Positions 32,298 to 41,653 are shown, counted from the first letter of the stretch. The stretch is DNA of 64,000 bases from Hyalangium gracile (GCF_020103725.1 NZ_JAHXBG010000041.1:1-64000), one strand, 5' to 3'. Notes: a model not told the origin generated them from the sequence alone. Made by a program: numbers and translations.

Positions 32298-34211
32298 TCA
32301 CCTCTTCCGGTTCGGGCACCTGCCACAGTGCTGCGAGAGGTGGAGCGAGTACACCACCCCCGCCTCCTGATTGCGGGCGAGCAGCTCCTTGGGCTTCGTC
32401 TGGAGGGAGCGCGCGAAGGCCTGGACCGCCTTCCAGGCGGACTTCGGATCCGAGGAGAAGACCGCGCCGTGGGCCGAGTCCTCCCACTGCAGCGTGCTCA
32501 TCCAGTACTCCCAGCGGCCCTCGGTGGCGGACTCGGGCAGGCCCACCTCCGACACCCGGGCCTCCCTGAAGAGCGGCTTGACGGCCAGCTGGGCCTCGTA
32601 GCGCTCCACCTCGAGCGGCAGCTCGAACACGAAGAGGCGTCCGGGAGGAGAGCCGGAGGCCGTGCGCAGGCTCACCTTCATGCGAGCGGGCCGCGGGTAG
32701 GCATCCTCCAGGCGGGAGGTGGCCTTCAGGTAGTTCGTGATCACGTCCTCGTGATCGGTGAGCGCCGTGTCGACGGCGACCTTGTCGCGCAGCACGTGCT
32801 GGCGCTCCTCGGCGTCGAACTCGGAGAAGTCCGACAGGCACACGTCACAGGGGGACGAGAACCCCGTCACCAGGGCGCAGACGCTGCCCGATGGCTTCGG
32901 GAACTCCCCGGTGGGCTCGAAGTCCACCTGCTCGATCTGGGCCTCCAGGGGAGAGCCTGAGCAGCCGTAGATGCTGGTGACCGTCTCGATCTTCCACTCC
33001 TTGCCCGAGGCGTCCTTGGAATCTCCCTGGGTCGCCTCGCGGAGGCGGACGGCCGCGGCGACGGCCAGTCGGTAGCGCTCGCCCTCGAAGGCCTCGTCCA
33101 TGAGCGCCGAGGCGACCGTGGGCACCTCCTTGGGCTCGGCGACGACCAGGGCCCGCTTGAGCAGGTCCAGGCGCTGATCGCCGTGCTCCTCGCGTGAGAG
33201 GGTGTTGACCTTGGCGAGGTGTTCGGTGGCGCTCGGGCGCTTCGACTGGAGCGTGGCGAGCTGCATGTACCCGCGCGCGCGCCCGCTGCGCTGCGCCGGG
33301 GAGAGCGCAGCGGTCTCTCCCGCGGCGACCTTCGCGAGGTCTCCGAGCTCCACGGCCATCCACGGCGTCGCCTTCGCCACCAGCGCCACGTGGGCCCACG
33401 TCCCCTTGATGTCGAGCACCTCCACGGCCGCGTTCGTGGGGAGCACGGTGACGATGTCATCCCGCTCGTCCGCTCCGTCGCGGACCGGGGCGCGGTAGGG
33501 GACGACATAGCCCAGGCTGCCCTTGGCGGGAGGCGACGCGCTGGCCGCCTTCTCTCCGAACCCGAGCAGCTCCTCCTTCAGCGCGCCGGGCTCCGTCTCC
33601 GCCTGGCTGATGGCCTCCACGAGCGCGCCGCTCCTCCCGGTTCCCTCGGCCATCGCCAGGGCGGCCTGGGCGAGCTGCTTCGCCCGGGCCAGGTCTCCCT
33701 TCTTGAGGAGCTCGCTGGAGCTCGCCAGGAGGTTGCGCGTCAGGGGCTTCTCCGCGCTGAGGCCGAACTCGTCCACGTAGCCGCGCAGCGCGCCACTCCG
33801 GATGACGCCGTGGTACGTTGCCGCGCCCGGTGGATCCTGGGCCAGCAGCTGCACCTCGTCGCCCAGCTTCAGGGTCTCGACGACACGCCCCGCCGGGTCG
33901 CGCGTCACGTGGACGGGCAGCTGCTCCAGGCGGACGAACCGCGTCTCACCTCGCAGCGGGTAGGGCACCAGCCCTTCGAGCTTCGTCCACCGCGTGCCGC
34001 CCTTCGTGACGATGCGGTACCAGTCCGAGCTCTCCCAGAAGCGGGCGTTGTGGACCCGGACGCGCGTGCCCATCGGCAGCTTCTCCACCACGGTCGCGTC
34101 GTCGCGGGCTTCCGCCCGGAGCTCCAGGCCGTCCAGGGTGACGGTCATGTCCTGGGCGGTGTTGCAGGCGGAGGCAAGGAGGAGCGTGAGGACGAGGATC
34201 CGGGAGCGCAT
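32298..34211 (-). CDS. SH3-repeat lipoprotein
   Basis: A 637-residue lipoprotein with signal peptide and lipobox LLASAC at residues about 11-16. Three SH3-like segments can be picked out: about 22-90 (LRAEARDDATVVEKLPMGTR), about 90-150 (VVETLKLGDEVQLLAQD) and about 225-290 (IVTVLPTNAAVEVLDIKGTW). A helical, TPR-like spacer and a cysteine-containing C-terminal domain with a CDVC motif follow; two further cysteines end the chain (HCGRCPNRKR). Bacterial SH3 domains often bind cell wall, so an envelope sensor or wall-associated role is plausible. It is 63 bases from the metallophosphoesterase gene in the same direction. Confidence 0.8.
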   Translation of the reverse strand: MRSRILVLTLLLASACNTAQDMTVTLDGLELRAEARDDATVVEKLPMGTRVRVHNARFWESSDWYRIVTKGGTRWTKLEGLVPYPLRGETRFVRLEQLPVHVTRDPAGRVVETLKLGDEVQLLAQDPPGAATYHGVIRSGALRGYVDEFGLSAEKPLTRNLLASSSELLKKGDLARAKQLAQAALAMAEGTGRSGALVEAISQAETEPGALKEELLGFGEKAASASPPAKGSLGYVVPYRAPVRDGADERDDIVTVLPTNAAVEVLDIKGTWAHVALVAKATPWMAVELGDLAKVAAGETAALSPAQRSGRARGYMQLATLQSKRPSATEHLAKVNTLSREEHGDQRLDLLKRALVVAEPKEVPTVASALMDEAFEGERYRLAVAAAVRLREATQGDSKDASGKEWKIETVTSIYGCSGSPLEAQIEQVDFEPTGEFPKPSGSVCALVTGFSSPCDVCLSDFSEFDAEERQHVLRDKVAVDTALTDHEDVITNYLKATSRLEDAYPRPARMKVSLRTASGSPPGRLFVFELPLEVERYEAQLAVKPLFREARVSEVGLPESATEGRWEYWMSTLQWEDSAHGAVFSSDPKSAWKAVQAFARSLQTKPKELLARNQEAGVVYSLHLSQHCGRCPNRKR

Positions 34212-34274
34212 GCCCCTGGAGGAAACCCCATCGGGCCCTCAGCGACAATGGTGCTCGCTCGAATCGTGCCGCGC

Positions 34275-35126
34275 TCAGCCCCGGTAGATGTGCGTCGCGG
34301 AGGGGGTGGTGGTGGCCGGGAGAATCTGCCGGAGGCACTGATCGATGGTGCGGCGGCCCTGCCACTGCCGGGGGTAGCCGACCGACACCTCCTCGAAGCG
34401 CACCCCGTCATCCCAGAAGGTGAGGGGGATGTGCAGGTGGCCGGTGACGACGACCTCGGCTCGGAAGCGCTGGTGCCAGTCCTCGGTCCTCCGCGTGCCG
34501 CACCAGATGGAGAAGCGGGGGATGCGCGGGAGCCGGGCGTGGTGTCGCCGCAGCGGGAAGTGGTTCACGAGGATCGTCGAGCAGTCCGCGGGGATGGCCT
34601 CCAGGCGCTTCAGCGTCTGCTCGCAGCGGGCGGCGCACCACGCGGCGCGAGAGGGGTACGGATCGGGGAAGAGCAGCGCCTCGTCCGTGCACAGCACACC
34701 GGAGTCCATGGCCCACTGCACCGCGTCCTCCTCGCGGACCTCGTCGGGCCGGAACGAGTAGTCATAGAGCAGGAAGAGCGGCGCGATGACCCGCGGCGGC
34801 CCCTCGCCCGGCCACCGGGGGTACGGGTGCTCCGGCGTGAGGACGCCGTACTTCTCGCAGAGGGAGACGAACTGGAGGTAGCGGGCCTCTCCTCGAAGGG
34901 AGGTGGGATCCTGGGTGTGGGTCCACAGCTCGTGGTTGCCTGGGACCCAGATGAGCTGACGGAAGCGCGGGGTGAGGGTGCGGAGCGTGAACTCCAGGTG
35001 CTGCAGCGTCTCGCCCACGTCTCCGGCGACGATGAGCCAGTCCTCGGGATGGGGGGAGAGCTCCTCGAGGGCTTCGCGGTTCTCACGGGCACCGACATGG
35101 AGATCACTGATGGCGTAGAGCTTCAT
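34275..35126 (-). CDS. Calcineurin-like metallophosphoesterase
   Basis: A 283-residue cytoplasmic phosphoesterase with all five metal-binding blocks: AISDLHVGA (D8, H10), IVAGDVGE, VPGNHELWTH, LVNHFPLRR and VTGHLHIPLT. The spacing is complete, unlike the truncated relative near 3.2 kb. The family includes nucleotide and phosphodiester hydrolases; the substrate cannot be told from sequence. It is divergent from the flavin monooxygenase across 75 bases and lies upstream of the SH3 lipoprotein on the same strand, possibly co-transcribed with it. Confidence 0.9.
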   Translation of the reverse strand: MKLYAISDLHVGARENREALEELSPHPEDWLIVAGDVGETLQHLEFTLRTLTPRFRQLIWVPGNHELWTHTQDPTSLRGEARYLQFVSLCEKYGVLTPEHPYPRWPGEGPPRVIAPLFLLYDYSFRPDEVREEDAVQWAMDSGVLCTDEALLFPDPYPSRAAWCAARCEQTLKRLEAIPADCSTILVNHFPLRRHHARLPRIPRFSIWCGTRRTEDWHQRFRAEVVVTGHLHIPLTFWDDGVRFEEVSVGYPRQWQGRRTIDQCLRQILPATTTPSATHIYRG

Positions 35127-35201
35127 GTCCGGCGGAGGGTCCCGTCTCGAGTCGCGAATGCGGAGTTGTATGCGCGGGGCTCAGAGTCTACACCTTGGGG
35201 A

Positions 35202-36353
35202 ATGGATACGAATCGGACGGTCATCATCGCCGGCGGCGGCATCGGGGGGCTGACTCTCGGCGTGGCGCTGCGCCGGGCGGGGATCTCCGTCCGCATCTTC
35301 GAGCGCGCCGCCGCCCTGCGTCCCGTGGGGGCTGGCATCACCATGCAGACCAACGCGATGCTGGCGTTCCGGGCGATCGGGCTCGATGCGGCCGTCGCGG
35401 CGGCGGGCCATGCGATGCAGCGAGGCTCCATCCTCGACCAGCGGGGCCGTCCCCTGGGGACGATGATGGTGGGCGAGATGGCGCAGGAGCTGGGGGCGCC
35501 GATGATCGCCATCCATCGGGCCCGGCTTCAGGAGGTGCTCCAGGAGGCGCTGGGGTCCGAATCCCTCACGCTCGGTCTCAAGGTGGTGGGCTTCCGAGAG
35601 GAGCCCGAGGGCATCGTCGTCCGGATCTCCGATGGCTCGGAGGTTCGGGGGGCGCTGCTGGTAGGCGCGGATGGTCTGCGCTCCACGGTGCGCTCGCAGC
35701 TGCTGAACGATGGGGAGCCCCGGTTCGCGGGCTATACGAGCTGGCGCGGCGTGTGCGAGGTTCCGGGGCTGGCGGAGCCGTCCATCACCTCCGAGAGCTG
35801 GGGACACGGCCTGCGCTTCGGAGTCGTCCCCCTGGGGGAGGGGCGCACCTACTGGTTCGCCACGGCCAACGTTCCGGCCGGGGGCATCGATGCGCCGGAT
35901 GCGCATGGGGAGCTGCTGTCCCGCTTCTCCGGCTGGCATGAGCCGATTCGCGCACTCATCGAGAACACGCCGGCGGCGGCGATCGTGCGTACGGACATCC
36001 ACGATCGAGCGCCGGTCCAGCACTGGGCGCGCGGGCGCGTGGTGCTGATCGGAGACGCGGCGCATCCGATGACGCCGAACATGGGGCAGGGGGGAGGGCA
36101 GGCCGTGGAGGACGCGGTGGTGCTCGCCCGGTGCCTGGCGACGGAGAAGGATCTGCCCGCGGCGCTGTCCCGCTATGAGGCGCTTCGGATCCCGCGAGCG
36201 AATGACTTCGTGAGCCGGTCTCGCAAGCTCGGCGCGATCGGGCAGTGGGAGAACGCGGTGGCCTGCTGGATCCGGGATCGGCTCTTCCGGCTCGTTCCCG
36301 AGAGCAGCATGCGCACGAACCTCCGCCGTGCCCTCACGTTCACTCCGATCTGA
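35202..36353 (+). CDS. FAD-dependent monooxygenase
   Basis: A 383-residue flavoprotein of the p-hydroxybenzoate-hydroxylase fold. The start MDTNRTVIIAGGGIGG fits; the upstream open frame is antisense to neighbouring genes. FAD-binding motifs are present: AGGGIGGL near residue 9, VGADGLRSTVR (DG motif) in the middle and GDAAHPMTPNMGQGG near 280-295. The overall pattern is close to salicylate hydroxylase, zeaxanthin epoxidase and FAD-dependent urate hydroxylase types, so it could hydroxylate an aromatic or isoprenoid. No electron-transfer partner is needed for this class. Soluble, no signal peptide. Confidence 0.92.
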   Translation: MDTNRTVIIAGGGIGGLTLGVALRRAGISVRIFERAAALRPVGAGITMQTNAMLAFRAIGLDAAVAAAGHAMQRGSILDQRGRPLGTMMVGEMAQELGAPMIAIHRARLQEVLQEALGSESLTLGLKVVGFREEPEGIVVRISDGSEVRGALLVGADGLRSTVRSQLLNDGEPRFAGYTSWRGVCEVPGLAEPSITSESWGHGLRFGVVPLGEGRTYWFATANVPAGGIDAPDAHGELLSRFSGWHEPIRALIENTPAAAIVRTDIHDRAPVQHWARGRVVLIGDAAHPMTPNMGQGGGQAVEDAVVLARCLATEKDLPAALSRYEALRIPRANDFVSRSRKLGAIGQWENAVACWIRDRLFRLVPESSMRTNLRRALTFTPI

Positions 36354-36367
36354 ACTAAAGTGGGGGA

Positions 36368-37072
36368 GTGATCACCCATCGCCTCGTGCTGTGCCTCGCT
36401 CTGCTGATGGCGAGCGTTGGATTCGCCCAGTCTCCTGTAGACGCTCCGGTACAGGGACAGGAACAGGAGCAGGAGCCCGTGGCCTCCGAGCCAGTCCCCG
36501 CCGAGCCGACAGTGCCTGCCGGCGAGCTGATTCCCTACCACTACAAGCCCGAGCACGAGGCACCTCCCGATCTCGTCCTTCCGCGCGTCCTGGCCGAGGC
36601 CTTCGGAGGAGTCCTGGGAGGCGTGGGCATGGGCATCGTGGGCCTGCTGGCGGGAGCCTCCGCGCTCGAGTCCGTGGACTGCTCCGACGGAGAGACGGTG
36701 TGCGCGGCCACCGTTCTCGTGGTGACCGTTCCCGCGATCCTGGTGGGAATTCCCCTGGGCGTGCAGATGGCCGGCGAGAACTTCGGAGGCCAGGGCCGGT
36801 TCCTTCCCGCGCTGGCGGGCACGGTGCTCGGGGCGGGGCTCGGGCTCATGTATGGCCTGACCTCCGATGGCTCGGGGGATCTGGCGCTGGGCCTCATCGT
36901 GGGCCCGGTGCTCGGCTCCATCCTCTTCTACGAGATCTCCCACGCGGTCGTTCGTAACGGTGGATTCCCCGTGGGGGGCGTGTCCTCCGCCAAGAAGGGC
37001 CCTCGGGTGGTGCCCGTGGTCGGCGCTACCCCGCGCGGCGGCCTGCTCGGGGGACTGTCGGGGACGTTCTAG
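36368..37072 (+). CDS. Glycine-rich multi-pass membrane protein
   Basis: A 234-residue protein from a GTG at 36368 with GGGG upstream. A signal peptide (about 1-21, SVGFAQ) is followed by an acidic Pro/Glu-rich segment and then several hydrophobic stretches full of GxxxG-like patterns (GGVLGGVGMGIVGLLAG, LGAGLGLMYGL). Two cysteines (VDCSDGETVCA) lie in one loop. Comparable exported glycine-zipper proteins are frequent in myxobacteria and are of unknown role. It starts 14 bases after the flavin monooxygenase stop and could be in the same transcript, although no functional link is evident. Confidence 0.75.
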   Translation: MITHRLVLCLALLMASVGFAQSPVDAPVQGQEQEQEPVASEPVPAEPTVPAGELIPYHYKPEHEAPPDLVLPRVLAEAFGGVLGGVGMGIVGLLAGASALESVDCSDGETVCAATVLVVTVPAILVGIPLGVQMAGENFGGQGRFLPALAGTVLGAGLGLMYGLTSDGSGDLALGLIVGPVLGSILFYEISHAVVRNGGFPVGGVSSAKKGPRVVPVVGATPRGGLLGGLSGTF

Positions 37073-37084
37073 GCCTCACCGCGC

Positions 37085-37612
37085 TCACCCGCTGCGTGAG
37101 CCCATTCCCGGCGTACCGCTGCGCAGCCGCGTGTACAGCGTGTCCGTGAGCAGGTACCAGAACTGCACGTAGCCCACGCTCAGGATGTCGCCGTCCCGCA
37201 GCGCCACCTCGCGATTTCCTGTCGTGGTCCCGTTCAGGAACGTGCCGTTGCGCGAGCCCAGATCCTTCACCGTGCACCGGCGCTCGGCCTCGTTCCAGCG
37301 CAGCACCGCGTGCTGCTTGGACACCGACCCGTCATCCAGCACCACGTCACAGTCCGGCAGCCGCCCGATCGTCAGCGAGTCCGTCTCCCCCAGCGGCGGC
37401 AGCGTCGCCACCAGCAGGTTCTCGAACTCGAAGAGCAGCGACAGCATCCCCAGCTCGATCGTCCCCGGGTCCGCCAGCCGCGTGGGCTCCAGCACCGCCG
37501 TCGAGGCCTCGCTCGGCGGACGCTGGATCAGCGCGAATGGCCCCAGCTGACGACGGAAGCTCCCCGCCGGGAGTGAGGCGCCGAGGGCTCGCAGTTCCTT
37601 GACCGAAATCAC
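37085..37612 (-). CDS. FHA-domain protein, second of tandem pair
   Basis: A 175-residue protein with a C-terminal FHA domain (about 75-150). The phosphothreonine-binding core is intact: LTIGRLPDCDVVLDD, SVSKQHAVLRW and DLGSRNGTFLNG, which hold the Arg, Ser-x-x-His and Asn residues. The N-terminal half (about 1-70) contains SFRRQLGPFALIQRPP, shared in pattern with the neighbour. FHA domains bind phosphothreonine, linking such proteins to the organism's Ser/Thr kinases. It starts seven bases after its paralogue's stop, making a two-gene operon. Confidence 0.9.
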   Translation of the reverse strand: MISVKELRALGASLPAGSFRRQLGPFALIQRPPSEASTAVLEPTRLADPGTIELGMLSLLFEFENLLVATLPPLGETDSLTIGRLPDCDVVLDDGSVSKQHAVLRWNEAERRCTVKDLGSRNGTFLNGTTTGNREVALRDGDILSVGYVQFWYLLTDTLYTRLRSGTPGMGSRSG

Positions 37613-37619
37613 GTGGGCC

Positions 37620-38147
37620 TCAGTGGGTGGTGGCGACGCGCAGCATCGCCAGCAGGCTCGGTGTCTCCAGGAAGCAGAACTCCGCGTCCCCGAAGGTCAG
37701 CATGTCCCCGTCCTTCAACGGAGTGTTCACGTCCCGGATGAAGTCGGTGTTGAGCAGCGTCCCGTTGCGAGAGCCCAGGTCCGTCACCGTGCACTGCCGC
37801 GCCACGCGGCTCCACCGCAGCACGGCATGGCGCTTGGAAACGGACGGATCCTCGATCACCAGATCGTTGTCCGGCAGCCGGCCGACCTGCATCTCTTCGC
37901 TCCCATGAATGGGGGGAAGGGTGGCGACCTCCAGATCATCGAACTGCTGGAGCAGCTCCGCCATCACGATCTTCGATTGGGCCGGCGTGCGCGACAGCCG
38001 CGTGCGCTGATTGCCCATGCTCAGCGCCTTTCTTGCCACCTTCGGATCTGGAGGACGCCGGACCAGCACGAACGGACCGACCTGTTTCTGGAAGTCTTCT
38101 TGGGAGAGGTCCCCCGCCAGGGCTTGGACCTCACGGACCAGGAGCAT
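37620..38147 (-). CDS. FHA-domain protein, first of tandem pair
   Basis: A 175-residue paralogue of the next gene, with the same length and layout: an N-terminal phrase DFQKQVGPFVLVRRPP and an FHA domain (about 78-155) with MQVGRLPDNDLVIED, SVSKRHAVLRW and DLGSRNGTLLN. The phosphothreonine-binding residues are kept. The shared N-terminal motif suggests a second conserved domain. An inverted repeat sits one base upstream of its ATG and no good ribosome site is visible, so its translation or transcription may be regulated there. It arose by duplication with its partner. Confidence 0.9.
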   Translation of the reverse strand: MLLVREVQALAGDLSQEDFQKQVGPFVLVRRPPDPKVARKALSMGNQRTRLSRTPAQSKIVMAELLQQFDDLEVATLPPIHGSEEMQVGRLPDNDLVIEDPSVSKRHAVLRWSRVARQCTVTDLGSRNGTLLNTDFIRDVNTPLKDGDMLTFGDAEFCFLETPSLLAMLRVATTH

Positions 38148-38148
38148 T

Positions 38149-38163
38149 CCGTTAGCCTAACGG
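38149..38163. promoter_or_regulatory. Palindrome touching the FHA gene start
   Basis: CCGTTA and TAACGG flank the three bases GCC, one base upstream of the FHA ATG (minus strand). Because it occupies the ribosome-site position and no Shine-Dalgarno is present, it could be an operator over the start of a short-leader transcript. Confidence 0.35.
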
Positions 38164-38216
38164 GTTCTCGGGCCGCCACACAGCGCCCTCTTTGTCAGCC
38201 CTTTCGTCTGCTTTCG

Positions 38217-38246
38217 TTTGCCCGCTTGCCGATCGTCTCCTACATT
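38217..38246 (+). promoter_or_regulatory. Candidate promoter for greA
   Basis: TTTGCC and TACATT are separated by 18 bases, roughly a sigma-70-type pair, about 90 bases before the greA start. The match is partial and there may be other promoters in the 191-base gap. Confidence 0.3.
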
Positions 38247-38338
38247 CAGAGTTTCCCTGTAGGGTGCCTCGAACCCCCTCATCCGAGGGGACAGGCAGGC
38301 AGACACACACTCACTGGGTCGTGGAAGGAGCCGTAGAG

Positions 38339-38848
38339 ATGAGCGGGAACATCCCGATGACCCCTTATGGTCTTCGCAAGCTCAAGGAGGAGCTCAAGCA
38401 GCTCCAGACCGTGGAGCGCTCGAAGATCTCCAAGGAGATCGAGGTCGCGCGCGCCCATGGCGACCTGCGGGAGAACGCCGAGTACCACGCGGCCAAGGAG
38501 AAGCAGTCCCACATCGAGGGCCGCATCCTGGACCTCAATGACTGGATTGCTCGCGCCGAGGTCATCGACACCAGCAAGCTCAAGGGCGACGCCGTCGTCT
38601 TTGGCGCCACCGTCGTGCTGCTCGACGCGGAGACCGACAAGACGGTCACCTACCGGATCGTCGGCGAGCTGGAGGCCGACATCAAGAAGCGCTGGCTGGC
38701 CGTCACCTCGCCCGTGGCCCGGGCCCTCATTGGCAAGAAGGTGGGCGACACCGCCATCGTCCGCAGCCCGGGCGGCGAGCGGGAGTATGAGATCGAGGAG
38801 GTCCGCTTCGAGGACCCGCCGGACGAGGACGCTCCGTCCACTCCTTGA
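38339..38848 (+). CDS. greA: Transcription elongation factor GreA
   Basis: Rescues backtracked RNA polymerase by stimulating transcript cleavage. The 169-residue product has the N-terminal coiled coil with the acidic tip region (HGDLRENAEYHAAKEKQ) and the C-terminal FKBP-like domain ending in GDTAIVRSPGGEREYEIEEV. GGAAGGAG ahead of the ATG at 38339 gives the start; a longer frame upstream is unrelated. An acidic/Pro tail (about 12 residues) extends beyond the usual end. recG follows about 110 bases on. Confidence 0.95.
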   Translation: MSGNIPMTPYGLRKLKEELKQLQTVERSKISKEIEVARAHGDLRENAEYHAAKEKQSHIEGRILDLNDWIARAEVIDTSKLKGDAVVFGATVVLLDAETDKTVTYRIVGELEADIKKRWLAVTSPVARALIGKKVGDTAIVRSPGGEREYEIEEVRFEDPPDEDAPSTP

Positions 38849-38959
38849 CGTCTCTCCGCGCAGGTTGCTGCCGGGGGAGTGGGCCTCTGCTCGCTCCCCC
38901 GCTTTCATTTGGTGCGGGACGTCACCCCGGCTCTTTACGATGAGCGCTCGGACCCGCCT

Positions 38960-41650
38960 GTGAACCACCCCCTCGCCAGCCTCGTTGGACCGCTGCGCTA
39001 TGCGTGTCAGCGGGACTTCGCCCAGCTCTCCACCGTGAGGGATCTGCGCGGCGTCATCGAGCGTGCCCTGGCCGGGGCCTCGGGCATGGAGCCTCGCGCG
39101 CTGTCGCTGCTGCGGGCCGCGCTGCCCCATGTGGACCACCCCGCCATCGAGCGGCGCAAGGCCGCGCTCCGGCGCGTCGTCGCCGCGCTGAAGATGAGCG
39201 GCGTGGCGCTCCCCTCGGAGCTGGAGCAGGTGATTCGGGGCGGCCCGACCAGCTTCGAACCCGAGGTGGCGGCGGAGCCGGAGGCGAGGATGGAGGCCGG
39301 CGGGGCTCCGCGCGTGGTGGGGGCTCCAGCCCCGAGCGCCGGTGTGCCGCCCTGGAAGTCGGCCGAGCCCGTGGCGAAGCCCGCTGCGTCGCTGGTGCTG
39401 GCGCCTCCGCCAGCGGCCCGGCCCGCTCCCGCGCGCACGCCTCCTCCCGTGGTGGAGAAGGCGGAGAAGAAGGAGGCCCCCAAGAAGCGCAAGCGCGCCA
39501 CCGGGGCAGAGGAGTCTCGCGCCGAGGCGAAGCTCCTCTCCATCGCGCCGCGCTCGGGGCCGCTGTCCGTTCCGCTCAAGACGCTGGGCAAGCGGCTCGG
39601 CCCGCGCCTGCTGAACGCCCTCGACAAGAAGGGCCTGCGGCGGGTGGGCGACATCCTCTTCCTCCTGCCTCGCTGCTACGAGGACCGGCGCCAGCTGAAG
39701 ACCATCGCCGAGCTGGATCCGGGCATGCGCGGCGTCACCGTGGGCATCGTCAAGCAGGCGGACTACGTCTCCGGCCGCAACGGCAAGCGCTACTTCCGGG
39801 CGGTCATCGCGGACCGCTCCGGCAGCATCGCCTGCACCTACTTCCACGCGGGGCCCTGGCTCAAGGCCCGCTTCACCGTGGGCAAGCGCATCGTCCTCTC
39901 CGGCGAGGTCCGCGCCACCACGACGGGCCGGGAGATGGCCCACCCGGAGCTCGAGCCCGCCGAGGACCTCGAGTCCTCCTCCGTCCACTTCAGCCGCATC
40001 GTCCCCATCTACCCGGGCTTCGAGCGCGGGGATCAGCGCTCCTTCCGCGAGCTGGCCGCCCGCGTCGCCGAGTCCTACGCCCAGCACCTCGAGGAGCCCC
40101 TGCCCGAGTCCCTGCGCAAGCGCCTCAAGCTGGTGGCGCTCCCGGAGGCCCTGCGCAGCATCCACTTCCCGCCGGACGACTCGGACCTGGCGCAGCTCGA
40201 CGCCCACCTCAGTCCCGCCCACCGGCGGCTGGCGTTCGATGAGCTGTTCTTCCTCCAGCTCGGCGTGGGCCTCAAGCGCCAGGGCGTGAAGACGGAGCAG
40301 GGCATCGCCTTCAATGTCTCCCCGGAGCGCATGGAGCGGGCCCGGGGGGCGCTCCCGTTCCAGCTCACCGGGGCCCAGCGCCGCGTCATCGAGGAGATCT
40401 CCGCCGACATGGCCCGCGCCGAGCCCATGAACCGGCTCGTCCAGGGCGACGTGGGCTCCGGCAAGACGGCCGTGGCGCTCGTGTCCGCGATGCTCGCGCT
40501 GGAGGACGGCTACCAGGTGGCCGTCATGGCCCCCACCGAGATCCTCGCCGAGCAGCACGATCGCAACTTCCGCCGGCTGCTGGAGCCGCTCGGCTTCCGC
40601 GTGGGGCTCATCAGCGCCGCCGGCACGCCCAAGCAGAAGCGCGAGGTGCGCGAGGCCGTCGCCCGAGGGGAGATCCGCCTCGCTGTGGGCACCCATGCCC
40701 TCATCCAGGGCGATGTCTCCTTCGAGCGCCTGGGGCTCGCCGTCATCGACGAGCAGCACCGCTTCGGCGTGCTCCAGCGCCACATGCTCATGAGCAAGGG
40801 CCCCAAGCCCGACGTGCTCGTGATGACCGCCACGCCCATTCCCCGCACCCTGGCGATGACCATCTATGGAGATCTGGACGTCTCCATCATCGACGAGCTG
40901 CCCCCGGGCCGCACGCCCGTGAGCACCCGCGTCTTCAGCGAGCAGCACCGCGCCCGCGTCTACGAGGGCGTGGCCGCCGAGATCGCCAAGGGCCACCAGG
41001 CCTACGTCGTCTATCCGCTCGTGGAGGAGTCCGAGAAGCTGGACCTGGAGGACGCCACGCGCGGCGCGGAGAAGCTCCAGCAGGTGTTCCCCCAGGCTCG
41101 CGTGGGCCTGCTCCACGGGCGCATGAAGCCCGAGGAGAAGGACGCCGTGATGGAGGCGTTCCGCGAGAAGCAGATCCACATCCTCGTGTGCACCACCGTG
41201 GTGGAGGTGGGCGTGGACGTGCCCAACGCCTCCGTCATGGTCATCGAGGCGGCCGAGCGCTTCGGCCTCTCCCAGCTGCACCAGCTCCGCGGGCGGGTGG
41301 GGCGTGGCGCCGCCATCAGCCACTGCTACCTGGTGGCCAGTCCCGCCCGCTCCTGGGAGTCCACCGAGCGGCTCGCCGTGATGGAGCACAGCAACGACGG
41401 CTTCGTCATCGCCGAGAAGGATCTGGAGATCCGCGGGCCCGGCGAGTTCCTCGGGACGCGGCAGAGCGGCCTGCCCGAGCTGGCCGTGGCCAACCTGGCG
41501 CGGGATGGAGATCTCCTCTCCATCGCCCAGATCGAGGCCCGGCGCATCCTCGCCCAGGATCCCCTCCTGCGAGAGCCCGAGCACCAGGGCCTGGTGAAGG
41601 CGCTGGAGGAGCGCTGGGAAGGCCGCCTGGCGCTGGCTCGGGTGGGATAG
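38960..41650 (+). CDS. recG: ATP-dependent DNA helicase RecG
   Basis: Remodels stalled forks and Holliday junctions. From the GTG at 38960 it is 896 residues, about 200 longer than typical RecG; the frame stays open 27 more codons upstream. The extra N-terminal part (1-190) ends in a Pro/Ala/Lys-rich linker. After it come the wedge/OB domain (LKTIAELDPGMRGVTVG), Walker A QGDVGSGKTAVAL, DEQHRFGVLQRH motif II, MTATPIPRTLAMT motif III and the C-terminal helicase half (CTTVVEVGVDVPNA) with the TRG-region phrase QLRGRVGRG. All catalytic motifs are intact. Confidence 0.95.
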   Translation: MNHPLASLVGPLRYACQRDFAQLSTVRDLRGVIERALAGASGMEPRALSLLRAALPHVDHPAIERRKAALRRVVAALKMSGVALPSELEQVIRGGPTSFEPEVAAEPEARMEAGGAPRVVGAPAPSAGVPPWKSAEPVAKPAASLVLAPPPAARPAPARTPPPVVEKAEKKEAPKKRKRATGAEESRAEAKLLSIAPRSGPLSVPLKTLGKRLGPRLLNALDKKGLRRVGDILFLLPRCYEDRRQLKTIAELDPGMRGVTVGIVKQADYVSGRNGKRYFRAVIADRSGSIACTYFHAGPWLKARFTVGKRIVLSGEVRATTTGREMAHPELEPAEDLESSSVHFSRIVPIYPGFERGDQRSFRELAARVAESYAQHLEEPLPESLRKRLKLVALPEALRSIHFPPDDSDLAQLDAHLSPAHRRLAFDELFFLQLGVGLKRQGVKTEQGIAFNVSPERMERARGALPFQLTGAQRRVIEEISADMARAEPMNRLVQGDVGSGKTAVALVSAMLALEDGYQVAVMAPTEILAEQHDRNFRRLLEPLGFRVGLISAAGTPKQKREVREAVARGEIRLAVGTHALIQGDVSFERLGLAVIDEQHRFGVLQRHMLMSKGPKPDVLVMTATPIPRTLAMTIYGDLDVSIIDELPPGRTPVSTRVFSEQHRARVYEGVAAEIAKGHQAYVVYPLVEESEKLDLEDATRGAEKLQQVFPQARVGLLHGRMKPEEKDAVMEAFREKQIHILVCTTVVEVGVDVPNASVMVIEAAERFGLSQLHQLRGRVGRGAAISHCYLVASPARSWESTERLAVMEHSNDGFVIAEKDLEIRGPGEFLGTRQSGLPELAVANLARDGDLLSIAQIEARRILAQDPLLREPEHQGLVKALEERWEGRLALARVG

Positions 41651-41653
41651 GGC

